Counted from the stretch's first letter, positions 8,312 to 16,598 are shown. The stretch is 64,000 bases of DNA from Gammaproteobacteria bacterium (GCA_012103455.1 WLWT01000001.1:3851288-3915287), one strand, 5' to 3'. Made by a program: numbers and translations. The notes: generated from the letters alone by a model not told the origin.

Positions 8312-9414
8312 ATTCGGAAAAAAATTACCCGACATCAATTCAGAATATATCTGACATGTTCTTCATAGAAAAACCGTTTAATTATTTGCGTATTGTGTTG
8401 CAGTGAGTGCAACACCGAACGAGCCAAGGCCACCCGTTGCTCCTTTGTAGCCACCACTGTCCGCCCAATCCGTTGGCTTTTTACGTGATGCCATACTAGC
8501 TCATCAGGATTGAGTTCCGGTGAATACGGCGGTAACAATACTAACGTGAGCTTACCTTGGCTAGTGCGGACAAATTCTTGCACTTTCTTGGTTCGATGAA
8601 TTCGATGGCCATCAACAACCCAATAGACCGATCGCTTGGCGTTGTGCAGCAAACGCCTTGGAAAGTCGATAAAAACGTCTGCGGTTACCCGTGATTCGGT
8701 TACCATGAAACGCAGGTGACCCTTCGGCGAAACGGCTGACAGCCTATTTACGCTAAAGCGCCGACCCGTTTTCGCTACAACCGGCGTATCATCCCGTACC
8801 CCCCAAGTGGTACCACGATGATAATCCGACCGGATCGTCGATTCGTCGCCAAAATAGACCCGCGCTCGCCGCCTTTTCGCTTCTTGTTGTACTTCAGGCC
8901 AAGTTTCTCTTAACCATACCTTAACCTGATCAGGGTCTGGCTCGTATGCCTTAAACCCAGGGCGCTGCGCACTCATCCCCCAACGAGACAGGCTATTGCC
9001 CACCGAGCGCTCGCTGACTTCGATGCCAAATTTGTCTTTCAGTCATATCTGAATCATCGAGCGCGTCCACAGGGCATCATGAAAATCCAATTGCAACGGA
9101 TTCGTTTTAACCCGTTCACGTAAGCGATCCGCATATTCATCGGGACACTTTCTTGGGCGACCCGTGATCTTGCCGGTGGACAGCGCCTGCTCACCACCTT
9201 GCTCATACGCTGGATAAGCAATCGTAAATGCAAGAACGATGAAATCCGAGGGCTTTAATTACTTTTTCAGGGCTTTCACCCGATAATACTTGCGCAACCG
9301 CGTGCCTGCGGATGGCTTCTCGTGCGGAATGGGGCAGTGAGCGACCGTCTGTCTTTTTCATAGCATCACTATAACATATTTTATTAATTTGTGTCGGGTA
9401 ACTTTTTTCCAAAG
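8312..9414 (-). mobile_element. IS630-family (Tc1/mariner-type) insertion sequence
   Basis: 1103 bp with terminal inverted repeats related as ATTCGGAAAAAAATTACC and CTTTGGAAAAAAGTTACC, flanked by TA on both sides (8310-8311 and 9415-9416). TA duplication is the hallmark of IS630 elements. It is inserted in the IS30 remnant, so it arrived later. Confidence 0.85.
8335..9361 (-). pseudogene. IS630 transposase, broken
   Basis: N-terminal HTH part MKKTDGRSLPHSAREAIRRH, a GRPRKCPDEYADRL linker, and a DDE core with D in VYFGDES, D in WVVDGHRIH and E in YSPELNPDELVW. The frame shifts near 9220 after CIYD and an in-frame TGA follows SMIQI near 9048. The catalytic part alone (8335-9003) is open. Confidence 0.85.
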
Positions 9415-9490
9415 TAGTAAATGATTGATTTTATTAGATCAGAAATTTGAAAAATGAGGTTTTTCTACAGCCTCGTTAGCGCGCTTGAGC

Positions 9491-10531
9491 ATGATTCGGC
9501 ACTTCTTCAAAACCCTGGATCAGGAAGACCTTCTTGGGTTCTTGCTCGTGGTCGCGACGACGGCGGGCCTGCTCATTGATGCTGCACTCAAACCTACATT
9601 TGAACCATTGCGGCTAGTCCCGATTGGGCTCTCGGGGCTCTACATCGTGATCCATGCACGTAACGTTTGGCGACTTGCCCGTGAAACTCACGGGTTTGTT
9701 TCAATCCCGTACTCGATATGCCTGGCTCAAACGAACGAGTGGTACCGAAACGCGCTGCGCCAGCAAGAAGACCGAATCCGTCGCGCCGGGATACCTTGGG
9801 ATAGCATCAAGAAGACCTTCAGGATTCACAGGTTAGACTGGGCGTATTTCGACAACTCTAGGTTGAGTGGTGAGCCAGCTCAGTGGCTGGATGCTGCGAA
9901 GCATGTGGACACTCACTTTGGAGGCCTCGCAAACCGAATCGAACTACCAACCATCTATCACATCTTCCTTGTAACCCCCGCGCCTATCGCACTCGCCGTA
10001 GGAGCGCGCGCGGGCCGCAGAATTCCCTACGTTCTCTATCAGCACGTCGGCGGTGTCAAGGAACCGTACTCGGAAATCTGCAACATGGCGAATGCAACCA
10101 GAGAAGAGGGATACCATTTTCTGAATGAACGAGTTCGAGAGCCCGAGATGCTCACTGTAGGTGTGGACCCGATTGAACCTGTGGTGAGTGTTGGAGACAG
10201 GGTACTATTGGTGTGGGAATTCACCGGTCACAAGCTTCCGAAACCGTATCCTGAGTGCGGCGCGGTTACGACTGTAACGGTGTCGTTGCGTGAGGCTGCC
10301 GGTCACATTCCGTTGTCGTCGGATTGGATGAAGCTTGCACGCGAACTAGCATCGGTTACGTTTCGGTATCTGGATGAGGGAGCGGAAGTGCACGTATTGC
10401 CGGGTGTTCCATCGACCCTCGCATTCATGGTTGGCAGTATCCTCGGTACGACCAATTCATTGCACGTCCATTACTACAATAAGGCAAGCGACGGATACCA
10501 CCGGACGTTCGCCTTGAGTGCACTGCATTGA
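9491..10531 (+). CDS. Membrane-anchored SAVED-domain protein (putative antiphage effector)
   Basis: About 346 residues. Two hydrophobic segments at about 15-32 (LLGFLLVVATTAGLLIDA) and 41-57 suggest an N-terminal membrane hairpin. The rest fits a SAVED domain: a first half with PIALAVGARAG...PYVLYQH (about 160-185) and a second half with EVHVLPGVPSTLAFMVGS...LHVHYYNK (about 300-335). SAVED domains bind cyclic nucleotides and in CBASS or type III CRISPR systems switch on an attached effector. TM-SAVED effectors are thought to damage membranes (family knowledge). No nucleotide cyclase is next to it. It starts directly after a cassette-like junction (cgttagcgc at 9468-9476). TTG at 9485 is an alternative start. 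Confidence 0.72.
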   Translation: MIRHFFKTLDQEDLLGFLLVVATTAGLLIDAALKPTFEPLRLVPIGLSGLYIVIHARNVWRLARETHGFVSIPYSICLAQTNEWYRNALRQQEDRIRRAGIPWDSIKKTFRIHRLDWAYFDNSRLSGEPAQWLDAAKHVDTHFGGLANRIELPTIYHIFLVTPAPIALAVGARAGRRIPYVLYQHVGGVKEPYSEICNMANATREEGYHFLNERVREPEMLTVGVDPIEPVVSVGDRVLLVWEFTGHKLPKPYPECGAVTTVTVSLREAAGHIPLSSDWMKLARELASVTFRYLDEGAEVHVLPGVPSTLAFMVGSILGTTNSLHVHYYNKASDGYHRTFALSALH

Positions 10532-10539
10532 AGTGCGCT

Positions 10540-10656
10540 CCAACACGGCGCTGCAGACCGACCGCCCAAACCGCGAGCGGTTTGGTTCCCTCCGTCGCTT
10601 CGCTCGGCAATCCCGCTACGCGGTTTTACCGGCGCGTCATCGAGATCGTTATGTGC
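10540..10656 (+). other. attC-like recombination site (cassette boundary 1)
   Basis: Starts with ctccaacacggcgctgcag, contains nested inverted repeats (cccaaaccgcgag/cggtttgg) and cgcttcgctcgg, and ends atcGTTATGTGC at 10645-10656. Layout fits an integron attC site: an AAC-containing 5' core, imperfect dyads and a GTT-containing 3' core. The ParE stop codon lies inside the 3' core. No integrase is in the window. Confidence 0.5.
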
Positions 10657-10963
10657 TCAAGCGGTCCATCCAATAGCCCGGACGGCGAGCGTGATGTGCC
10701 ACGGCGAGAACGACAAAAGCGTCATCATCTTCTACGACGATGACGGAGTAGGGAAAGCGATGGAGGAGGAGTTGCTTTGCGCCCAGGCGACCGGCCGCCC
10801 CCGAAACCGGAACGAATGGAACGGAATGGTCTTCAAGGAGGCGAATTGCCGTGTCGAAAGCGTCGAGCAGTCTCTTTCCCGTTCCAGGCGATTGCCGCTC
10901 GTACCAGGCGATTGCCTCTTCGAGTTCCTGGGCTGCGTCGGAATCGACGCGTACCGGCAGCAT
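10649..10963 (-). CDS. ParE/RelE-superfamily toxin
   Basis: 104-residue toxin with MLPVRVDSDAAQELEEAIAW at the start, R-rich middle and FPYSVIVVEDDDAFVVLAVAHHARRPGYW at the end, the typical ParE/RelE fold signature. Members poison gyrase or cleave ribosome-bound mRNA. The start ATG overlaps the antitoxin stop (TGATG). It is oriented against the other cassette genes, so it must use the promoter of the antitoxin. Toxin-antitoxin pairs with their own promoter are common stabilising cargo of cassette arrays. Confidence 0.85.
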   Translation of the reverse strand: MLPVRVDSDAAQELEEAIAWYERQSPGTGKRLLDAFDTAIRLLEDHSVPFVPVSGAAGRLGAKQLLLHRFPYSVIVVEDDDAFVVLAVAHHARRPGYWMDRLST

Positions 10964-11202
10964 CAGGTCTGGGCGAGGCGTGCGCGAACTCTCGCAATGA
11001 CATCATCAGCGTCAATCAGTGTCGCTTGGCCGCGGCGCAACCTATTGATTCTTCGACAGAGTTCAGCGTCCCATTGCGCAGTCACATCTGGCTCGGGCGG
11101 TCCATCAAGGCTGGCAACAAGGTCTCGTGCAAGTTCGGCACGCTCATCAAGCGGCAGAGCCAACGCATTGTCGCGAATGGTCGCAAGCGGTTTATAGGGC
11201 AC
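10963..11202 (-). CDS. Antitoxin of the ParE toxin (addiction-module component)
   Basis: 79 residues beginning VPYKPLATIRDNALALPLDE and including ERAELARDLVASLDG, the pattern of the small helical 'putative addiction module' antitoxins paired with RelE/ParE toxins. The GTG start at 11202 was chosen because conserved sequence begins there; the frame stays open upstream to 11439 but that part is composition-biased and crosses the attC-like site. The C-terminus VIARVRARLAQT would wrap the toxin. Confidence 0.75.
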   Translation of the reverse strand: MPYKPLATIRDNALALPLDERAELARDLVASLDGPPEPDVTAQWDAELCRRINRLRRGQATLIDADDVIARVRARLAQT

Positions 11203-11255
11203 AGTGATTGCTCCGGTTCGCACCAGCGATCGAGTTGGGATCGTGCTCCGGTTCG

Positions 11256-11358
11256 CAACACATAACAAGTGGCTGCCGGGGACCGCCCAAAGCGCGAGCG
11301 CTTTGGGTTCGCTCCGGCGCTTCGCGTCTCCGCCGGCTCCTGAGCCATCCCGTTGTAC
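11256..11358 (+). other. attC-like recombination site (cassette boundary 2)
   Basis: cacataacaagtggctgccgg pairs imperfectly with ccggctcctgagccatcccgttg at the far end, with an internal dyad cccaaagcgc/gcgctttggg and a cgctccggcgcttcg loop. This is the best attC-like structure in the window. A second GTTGGGC core occurs at 11413-11420 region. Confidence 0.55.
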
Positions 11359-11495
11359 GCGGTTCGGCGCAGTGTACGCACTGGCGCATCGTCCGCGACG
11401 CTTAACTTCCCGTTGGGCCGACACTGTGACCTCACTCAAGGCGTCGATTGAGAGGCTGGTGACAGAGCTTCAGACCAATAGGAGTATCCCAAAGT
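11359..11495 (+). other. Spacer before the PD-(D/E)XK gene
   Basis: No gene seen. It includes gcttaacttcccgttgggc (about 11399-11418), which fits the short core spacing of a degenerate attC, then about 75 bp of leader for the next gene. Confidence 0.35.
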
Positions 11496-12020
11496 ATGTT
11501 TGAGCGGTGTAGCGAACCGCTGTTGTCAATGTTCCTTGGTGAAGCGTTGAGCCGCTACCTTGGAAGCAATTTGTCCTATATTTGTCCAGAGTTACCGCTG
11601 AAGAAATCGAACAACCAAAGCACGAACATCGATTTTGCGTTCTGGAACGGCGAGTCGGGATGGTTACTCGTTGAAGTAAAGACCACAACTCAGGTACCGC
11701 GGCCCAAACAACTGGAGGCATATCACACGGCGAGCCTCAAAACCGTCGCCTCTCTCGTCGATGACGTACGCACAATAAGCCGCGCTACGACAAATAACGA
11801 AAAGTACGCCGCGTTGGTATCAAGGATCGAAATGCATGCACCCCATAACGGACACCCCAGATTCCTCTGTGTCTCACCACATCGGCAAAATCCTGTAGAG
11901 CAGAATTCTGATTGGCTAAAATGGATCTCGTTCGCAATGTTGTTCGAGGGCTTTGCCTCTGTTGAACATCCCGAGCTGTGGGCCATCGCGGGGTTACTTT
12001 TTCTGGGACCGCCAACGTGA
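11496..12020 (+). CDS. Hypothetical protein with PD-(D/E)XK-like motif
   Basis: 174 residues, family not recognised. STNIDFAFWNGESGWLLVEVKTT (about 43-65) has the spacing D-x(n)-E-x-K of a PD-(D/E)XK nuclease core. The remainder is mixed alpha/beta with no membrane segment. Its position between two cassette-like junctions and downstream of SAVED and toxin genes suggests defence or stability cargo (inference). Immediately after the stop is a 21-bp palindrome. It could also be an accessory protein without nuclease activity. Confidence 0.55.
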   Translation: MFERCSEPLLSMFLGEALSRYLGSNLSYICPELPLKKSNNQSTNIDFAFWNGESGWLLVEVKTTTQVPRPKQLEAYHTASLKTVASLVDDVRTISRATTNNEKYAALVSRIEMHAPHNGHPRFLCVSPHRQNPVEQNSDWLKWISFAMLFEGFASVEHPELWAIAGLLFLGPPT

Positions 12021-12028
12021 CCTGGCAC

Positions 12029-12049
12029 AACAAGCGCTACGCGCTTGTT
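12029..12049. terminator. Perfect inverted repeat (hairpin) after the PD-(D/E)XK gene
   Basis: Nine-base arms aacaagcgc and gcgcttgtt around a tac loop. No T-run follows, so it is either a weak terminator or the stem of a small attC-like site; atgcttatcgttac follows at 12061-12073. Confidence 0.45.
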
Positions 12050-12080
12050 CCAGCCGCTCATGCTTATCGTTACAACTAAA

Positions 12081-12220
12081 GAGTACCTCTAAAAACGCAC
12101 TTTTTCCGCGATTGCGGCGTCAGTTCCGTGCTCCAACCCTCAGGTATCACCTATACACTGCGGTTGTGCGTGCAGTGCTTCCTTGCACTCACGAAAAAAT
12201 GACTATTTTTAGAGGCGCCC
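12081..12220 (-). mobile_element. MITE-A copy 3
   Basis: 140 bp, reverse orientation relative to copy 1, perfect 4-bp duplication TAAA (12077-12080 and 12221-12224). The left terminus has decayed to GAGTACC. It sits 13 bp upstream of the next start codon, between that gene's ribosome-binding site (GAGG 12225-12228) and any promoter. Confidence 0.92.
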
Positions 12221-12233
12221 TAAAGAGGAAAAA

Positions 12234-12527
12234 GTGCAGGTGGAGAACGTCAACATTCCTGGACAAGTCACGAATGTTAACGCCACGAAATATAATGCAA
12301 TGAAAAAAGCGCTTCTAAATGTGCTGCCTAATTCTAGTCCCGGCTTAACGCAAAAGGAGATACAGAACCAAGTTAAGAGACATTTACCTGATAACATATT
12401 TCCGCAGGGCGCCACTGCCGGATGGTGGGCAAAAACGGTGCAGCTTGATCTTGAGGCACGGGGTATCGTGGAGAGAGAGAAGTACAAGCCGCTTAGATGG
12501 CATAGAAAAAGTACCGCCTATGCGTAA
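12234..12527 (+). CDS. Small conserved protein, DUF6958-like
   Basis: 97 residues with KYNAMKKALLNVLP (20-33), GLTQKEIQNQVKRHLP and TAGWWAKTVQLDLEARGIV (about 63-81), ending in a RWHRK motif. This pattern I associate with DUF6958, small winged-helix-like proteins often found as mobile cassettes. No function is established. Start is GTG at 12234 with GAGG six bases upstream. Insertion of MITE-A just upstream could have changed its expression. Confidence 0.6.
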   Translation: MQVENVNIPGQVTNVNATKYNAMKKALLNVLPNSSPGLTQKEIQNQVKRHLPDNIFPQGATAGWWAKTVQLDLEARGIVEREKYKPLRWHRKSTAYA

Positions 12528-12637
12528 CGGCTTCGTCCAAGAAGCGCATGCAGCCGGACTTGCAGGCCGCTGATTCGTAAAAAGTAGGTTACATCCAATT
12601 TACCAAGAAGAAAGTGGGATTTAAGGGCAGTACCAAC
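12528..12637 (+). other. Spacer with a possible degenerate cassette junction
   Basis: Begins gcgtaacggcttcgtccaagaagcgc, whose inverted motifs suggest a decayed attC-like site. No gene seen. Confidence 0.3.
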
Positions 12638-12785
12638 GGGCGGCGGCGAAACACACCTATCACCCTCATCAGCTATACGTGTACAGGACCGGAACTGATG
12701 GTGAAGGCTGCGATAGACGGTGGAAAGTACCCCACGGGCGTAAGGATTACGGCCTCAGAAATGAACACCTTGCCGCTTGCTGCGA
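12638..12785 (+). pseudogene. C-terminal remnant of an ISAzo13-like transposase
   Basis: The stretch PITLISYTCTGPELMVKAA followed by GGKYPTGVRITASEMNTL resembles the C-terminus of ISAzo13-family transposases (LISHTTT.KGL.V...LD...Y.TGVKVSDEEM..L). No catalytic part is present. It is a remnant only. Confidence 0.5.
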
Positions 12786-12848
12786 CCTGCGGGTCGAGAT
12801 TGCTGCCGCAATTTGCCAGACGTCTCAAGTCGCCGATAAGCATCGTTG

Positions 12849-13272
12849 TTAGCTTTCTCCAAGAAGCGAGATTGGCAGGTGCTTCTTGTAGTGCTTGAAA
12901 TCATTATCTGTTATATATATCTGAAACTTTGCGCGAATAGATACTGCACAGATTAGGAAATCTGTATGCGACCCCTGTATCCCCTTAGTGCAGCAAAAGT
13001 TTAGTGCGGCAAAAGTTGGAGTATTCAGCCGCTGCTTCGTAGTCAAGATCAAGTATGGGTACGTTGGGGAAATAGCTGAGCTTTTTCCTTAGTCTGTCGT
13101 ATCTGTTTTTGTTGCTGTATCCAGAAAGAATCTCTTGGCGAATGGGGCCAATAATCCGAGCACGATTGTTGTCGATTATTCGTGCAAGTGCTTCCACAAT
13201 CCAGTTTTCGTTGTTCGCCGCCGCTCGAAAAGCAAGTGACCAAACGCAAGTATCAACAAGTACTCCAGTCAT
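12849..13272 (-). pseudogene. vapC: VapC-type PIN-domain toxin, inactivated by a 16-bp duplication
   Basis: Starts MTGVLVDTCVWSLAFR (PIN-domain Asp at residue 7) and continues with EILSGYSNK to NFCRTK. A tandem 16-bp duplication at about 12985-13018 (agtgcagcaaaagttt and agtgcggcaaaagttg) then shifts the frame to an early stop. In the other frame the expected continuation GIQGSHTDFLICAVS and YITDNDFKHYKKHL is intact down to 12849. Removing one copy joins NFCRTK to GIQGSHTDF. PIN toxins are RNases; this one should lack its last catalytic acidic residues. Confidence 0.85.
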
Positions 13273-13463
13273 CGGCGGCTTTTTTTGTAATCATAATCTG
13301 AGTCTTGGGGGAGTTGGCCAAACAACTCCAATATTTCGCGTTGCCTTCGTCGTTGAACAAACTCTTTAAGTGCCTGATTAACAGTGTCCTTTTTTGTCAT
13401 CATGCCACCAATTGACAAGGCTTCTTCGAGCAGTTCAGTATCGATCGAGAGGTTTGTGGCCAT
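13269..13463 (-). CDS. vapB: VapB-family antitoxin
   Basis: 64 residues, MATNLSIDTELLEEALSIGG then KKDTVNQALKEFVQRRRQ, the ribbon-helix-helix antitoxin pattern of VapB. It overlaps the toxin gene by four bases (ATGA). It remains open although the toxin is broken, as expected when toxin loss removes selection. Confidence 0.85.
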   Translation of the reverse strand: MATNLSIDTELLEEALSIGGMMTKKDTVNQALKEFVQRRRQREILELFGQLPQDSDYDYKKSRR

Positions 13464-13509
13464 AGTTGCACCTCGCTAAACACATAGGCGCACACAAAGT
13501 AGCACACAA

Positions 13510-13650
13510 GGGCACCTCTAAAAATAGTCATTTTTTCGTGAGTGCAAGGAAGCACCGCGCGCACAACCGCAGTGTATAGGTGATACCTGAGGATTGGAGC
13601 ACGGCGCTGACGCCGCAATCGCGGAAAAAGTGCATTTTTTTAAGGTGCCC
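13510..13650 (+). mobile_element. MITE-A copy 4
   Basis: 141 bp, perfect 4-bp duplication ACAA (13506-13509 and 13651-13654), same orientation as copy 1. It lies about 45 bp upstream of vapB and downstream of the hydrolase pseudogene's 3' end. Confidence 0.92.
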
Positions 13651-13681
13651 ACAAGTGCATCCACACGATACGGCGGCGATA

Positions 13682-14596
13682 TCAAGGCGACAGAAGAAAA
13701 CTTGCCAGAATACGAACCAATTCAACGGCAACAGGCAACGTGGGATCCGCATAAGCGCGCCCTTGCAGCACATCGTCACTGCCAACCATCTTGAGCACAT
13801 GGTTCATGCTTTCGATCTCGAAGACTTGCGCCTTCGCATAGGCAGCCGTCAAATACGCCACCTCGCTTGAGCGCACTTGAATATCGCTGGTGCCATAAAC
13901 AAGTGCGACGGGTACACGAAGTTTGGCGATGGCGGCGGCTGGGTCGCGGGCGAACCAAGACATCATATAGGGCTGCACACTATCGCGTAGCAAACCGTGG
14001 AGTGCTCTTGGGGTGTTCGGCGCTAACTGTCCAGCTTCCAACAGCTCTATAGCCCGGTCAGCTTCATCTGCGATTTGCTCGGGCAACTTGCCGCGAAGTT
14101 GCTCTCGTAACAGTTCGGCCGCGGGCCGCCCTAGCGCCGCGATGGCCACCAACACCCGCCACTACCGCAACTGATGCAGCCTCCAATGCGATAGTTGCTC
14201 CCTCACTGTGACCGAGAAGATAGATCGGCACTTCCGTCTGTTCTTGCATCCAGGTCACGACCCGCACCGCATCATCAACAAAATGCTGGAAGCGCAGGTC
14301 TGTTTCATCATGTTCCGGCCATGAACTGCCACCGATCATGCGTTTATCGTACCGGAGGACTACAAAACCACGATCCGCCAGCCTATGGGCCAGAAGTTTT
14401 AGCGAGTCGTTCTTATGGCTGGTGCCAACGGTATTACCGTCCCGATCCGCAGGCCCCGACCCGCCACCTGTACACAAGCGGCCACGGGACGCACATCAGG
14501 CCACACCAGGGTCCCGGCGAGTGTGCCCCCATCGAAGGGAATGAGAACGTCCTCGCCCGCACTAGGCGGCAAAATGACAAGCCACGCTGCCGCCAC
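13682..14596 (-). pseudogene. Alpha/beta-hydrolase, frameshifted in two places
   Basis: Serine hydrolase family. The N-terminal part (LIPFDGGTLAGTLVWPD) lies in one frame to about 14450, the middle part (DSLKLLAHRLADRGFVVLRYDKR and the nucleophile elbow LGHSEGATI) in a second frame to about 14155, and the lid/C-terminal part (PVALVYGTSDIQV and the His region ESMNHVLK) in a third. Together they cover a complete fold of about 300 residues. The likely GTG start at 14596 overlaps the dppF 3' end by 35 bp, so it was the last gene of the peptide transporter operon. A second deleted copy lies at 6208-6306. Confidence 0.8.
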
Positions 14597-15524
14597 CGTC
14601 CCGCAGGCGCAACGCCGGTATCTCCTCGGCGCAACGCGCGCGCGCGCGCGGACAACGGGTTCTGAACACACAGCCGCTGGGCGGGTTCATGGGCGAGGGC
14701 AATTCACCGTCCACCAAGTCCGGCTGGCCGAGTTCCGCCGCCGGATCGGGAATGGGGATCGCGCTCAACAGCGCTTGGGTATACGGATGGGTAGGGGCAC
14801 TGTAGAGGGTCTCGGCGGGGGCGATTTCGCAGATGCGGCCCAGATACATCACCGCCACCCGATCGGCGATGCTTTTCACCACCGCCAGATCATGGGATAT
14901 GAACAACATGGTGAGGGCGTAACGCTCTTTCATATCCTCGAGCAGGTTCAAGATCTGCGCTTGAATAGACACGTCCAGCGCCGATACCGGCTCATCGCAC
15001 ACCAACAGATCCGGGGCGAGAATCAACGCCCGCGCAATGGAGATGCGTTGGCATTGTCCGCCGGAGAATTGGTGCGGCCGTTTGTCCATGGCAACGGCGG
15101 GATCAAGGCCCACGGCCTCCAGCATCGCTGCCACCTGCTGGCGCTGCTCGTGCCGCGTTCCCTGCCCGGTGACCCGTAACGGCGCGGCGATAATGTCGGC
15201 CACCCGCATGCGCGGATTCAACGAGGCGATGGGATCTTGGAACACGATCTGCAAGCGGCGGCGCAACTCGCGCATGCGTGCTGGCGTCACCTGAGTGAGA
15301 TCTTCGCGTTCCAGCCACACTTCACCGGCGCTCGGCTTGGGCAATTGCATCACTGCCCGTGCCGTAGTGGATTTGCCGCAGCCCGACTCACCCACTAGGG
15401 CCAAGGTCTCGCCCCGGGCCAGTTCGAAGCTCATGCCGGCAACGGCCCGCACGGTCCCCGCGTGGGTGGCGAAATCGACGATCAGATCGCGCACTTCGAG
15501 AAGTGGCTCAACCCCGTCCATCAT
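14562..15524 (-). CDS. dppF: Dipeptide/oligopeptide ABC transporter ATPase (DppF-like)
   Basis: 320 residues. Walker A GESGCGKSTT (about 44-53), Q-loop FQDP, signature FSGGQCQRI, Walker B LLVCDEP, H-loop SHDLAV, and a C-terminal oligopeptide-type extension with the Cys-rich GCVFRTRCPRA motif. Powers peptide import together with the DppD-like ATPase and DppB/C permeases encoded just upstream. Signature SGGQCQR differs from the usual SGGQRQR by one residue. Confidence 0.92.
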   Translation of the reverse strand: MMDGVEPLLEVRDLIVDFATHAGTVRAVAGMSFELARGETLALVGESGCGKSTTARAVMQLPKPSAGEVWLEREDLTQVTPARMRELRRRLQIVFQDPIASLNPRMRVADIIAAPLRVTGQGTRHEQRQQVAAMLEAVGLDPAVAMDKRPHQFSGGQCQRISIARALILAPDLLVCDEPVSALDVSIQAQILNLLEDMKERYALTMLFISHDLAVVKSIADRVAVMYLGRICEIAPAETLYSAPTHPYTQALLSAIPIPDPAAELGQPDLVDGELPSPMNPPSGCVFRTRCPRARARCAEEIPALRLRDGGGSVACHFAA

Positions 15525-15548
15525 GCTGCCGTCTTCACGACGCCGTCT

Positions 15549-16598
15549 TCATGAGTTGGCACTCGCCGGGGCACTATTGAGTGGCCGCCAGCAGGCATAG
15601 CCATGGACCTGCCCGCCGCAAGCATCCCCGCCGGAGACATCCCCATCGTATACATCCCCGGCGTATATATCCTTTATAAAAGGCGGCAAGGCCTCACGGC
15701 ATTGCGCATCCGCGTACTGGCACCGGGGCGCGAACCGGCACCCGTCCGGTGGATTGATCAACTGCGGCGGGCGCCCGCCTATGCTGTTCAAGCGTTGATG
15801 CGGTGGCTGCTCAAGCTTCGGGATGGAATCCAGCAGTGCCTGGGTGTAAGGCATGCGCGTGCGGGCGAACAACGCCGCCGTGTCAGCATGCTCGACGATG
15901 TTGCCGGCGTACATCACGGCCACTTCGTCACAGCGGCCCGCCACCACCCCCAGATCGTGGGTGATTAAGATCAAGCTCATATGCCGTGCCCGCTGCTCGC
16001 GTTGCAGCAGATCCAAGATGCCGGCCTGCACCGTTACATCGAGCGCGGTGGTGGGTTCATCGGCAATCAGTAAAGTGGGCTCGCAGGCAAGAGCGATGGA
16101 GATAGCCACCCGCTGGCGCATCCCCCCCGACAATTGGTGCGGATATTGGCGCAGGCGTTGCTCCGCCTGTGGAATACCGACCTCGGTCAGTAGCTCCAGC
16201 GCCCGTGCCCGCGCCTCACTCTTGGGCGTGCCCAGGTGAAAGCGCATCCCCTCCATGATCTGATCGCCGATGCGCATCACTGGATTGAGGCTGGTCATGG
16301 GATCTTGAAAAATCATCGCCATTTCGGGGCCGCAGAGGGCGCGGCGCTGGCGCGCCGGTAACGCCAGCAGATCCTGGCCCTGGAAGCGCAATTCGGAGCC
16401 TGGAAGAATACGCGCATAACTCGGCAACAAACCCATCACGGTGCGGGCGAATACGGACTTGCCACAGCCCGACTCTCCCACCAAGCCAAGCGCCCGGCCC
16501 GGCGCGATGTCCAAGCTGACGCCGTCGATGGCATGCACCACGCCCTTGGGCGTATGAAAATGCGCCCGCAATGATGCGACGTACAGTACCCCACTCAT
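15549..16598 (-). CDS. dppD: Dipeptide/oligopeptide ABC transporter ATPase (DppD-like)
   Basis: 349 residues from MSGVLYVASLRAHF. Walker A GESGCGKSVF, signature LSGGMRQRV, Walker B LLIADEPTTALD, H-loop THDLGV, then CRFAPRCQYA typical of the oligopeptide ATPase C-terminus. The start at 16598 is 13 bp downstream of the dppC stop; an upstream Met at 16634 overlaps dppC. The last 30 codons carry three 15-bp repeats (15623-15667) that add Gly-Asp-rich pentapeptides (AGDVY, DGDVS, GGDAC), an unusual tail for this family. Confidence 0.92.
   Translation of the reverse strand: MSGVLYVASLRAHFHTPKGVVHAIDGVSLDIAPGRALGLVGESGCGKSVFARTVMGLLPSYARILPGSELRFQGQDLLALPARQRRALCGPEMAMIFQDPMTSLNPVMRIGDQIMEGMRFHLGTPKSEARARALELLTEVGIPQAEQRLRQYPHQLSGGMRQRVAISIALACEPTLLIADEPTTALDVTVQAGILDLLQREQRARHMSLILITHDLGVVAGRCDEVAVMYAGNIVEHADTAALFARTRMPYTQALLDSIPKLEQPPHQRLNSIGGRPPQLINPPDGCRFAPRCQYADAQCREALPPFIKDIYAGDVYDGDVSGGDACGGQVHGYACWRPLNSAPASANS
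15623..15667. repeat. 3 x 15-bp tandem repeat inside dppD
   Basis: catccccgccggaga, catccccatcgtata, catccccggcgtata. In frame with dppD and encoding a five-residue repeat. Confidence 0.8.

Noticed and set aside
9491..12020. A complete CBASS operon
   Set aside because: Only the SAVED-type effector is present; no CD-NTase, Cap2/Cap3 or HORMA/TRIP13 gene could be found nearby.
12029..12049. Rho-independent terminator
   Set aside because: Perfect stem but no following T-run; kept only as a hairpin.
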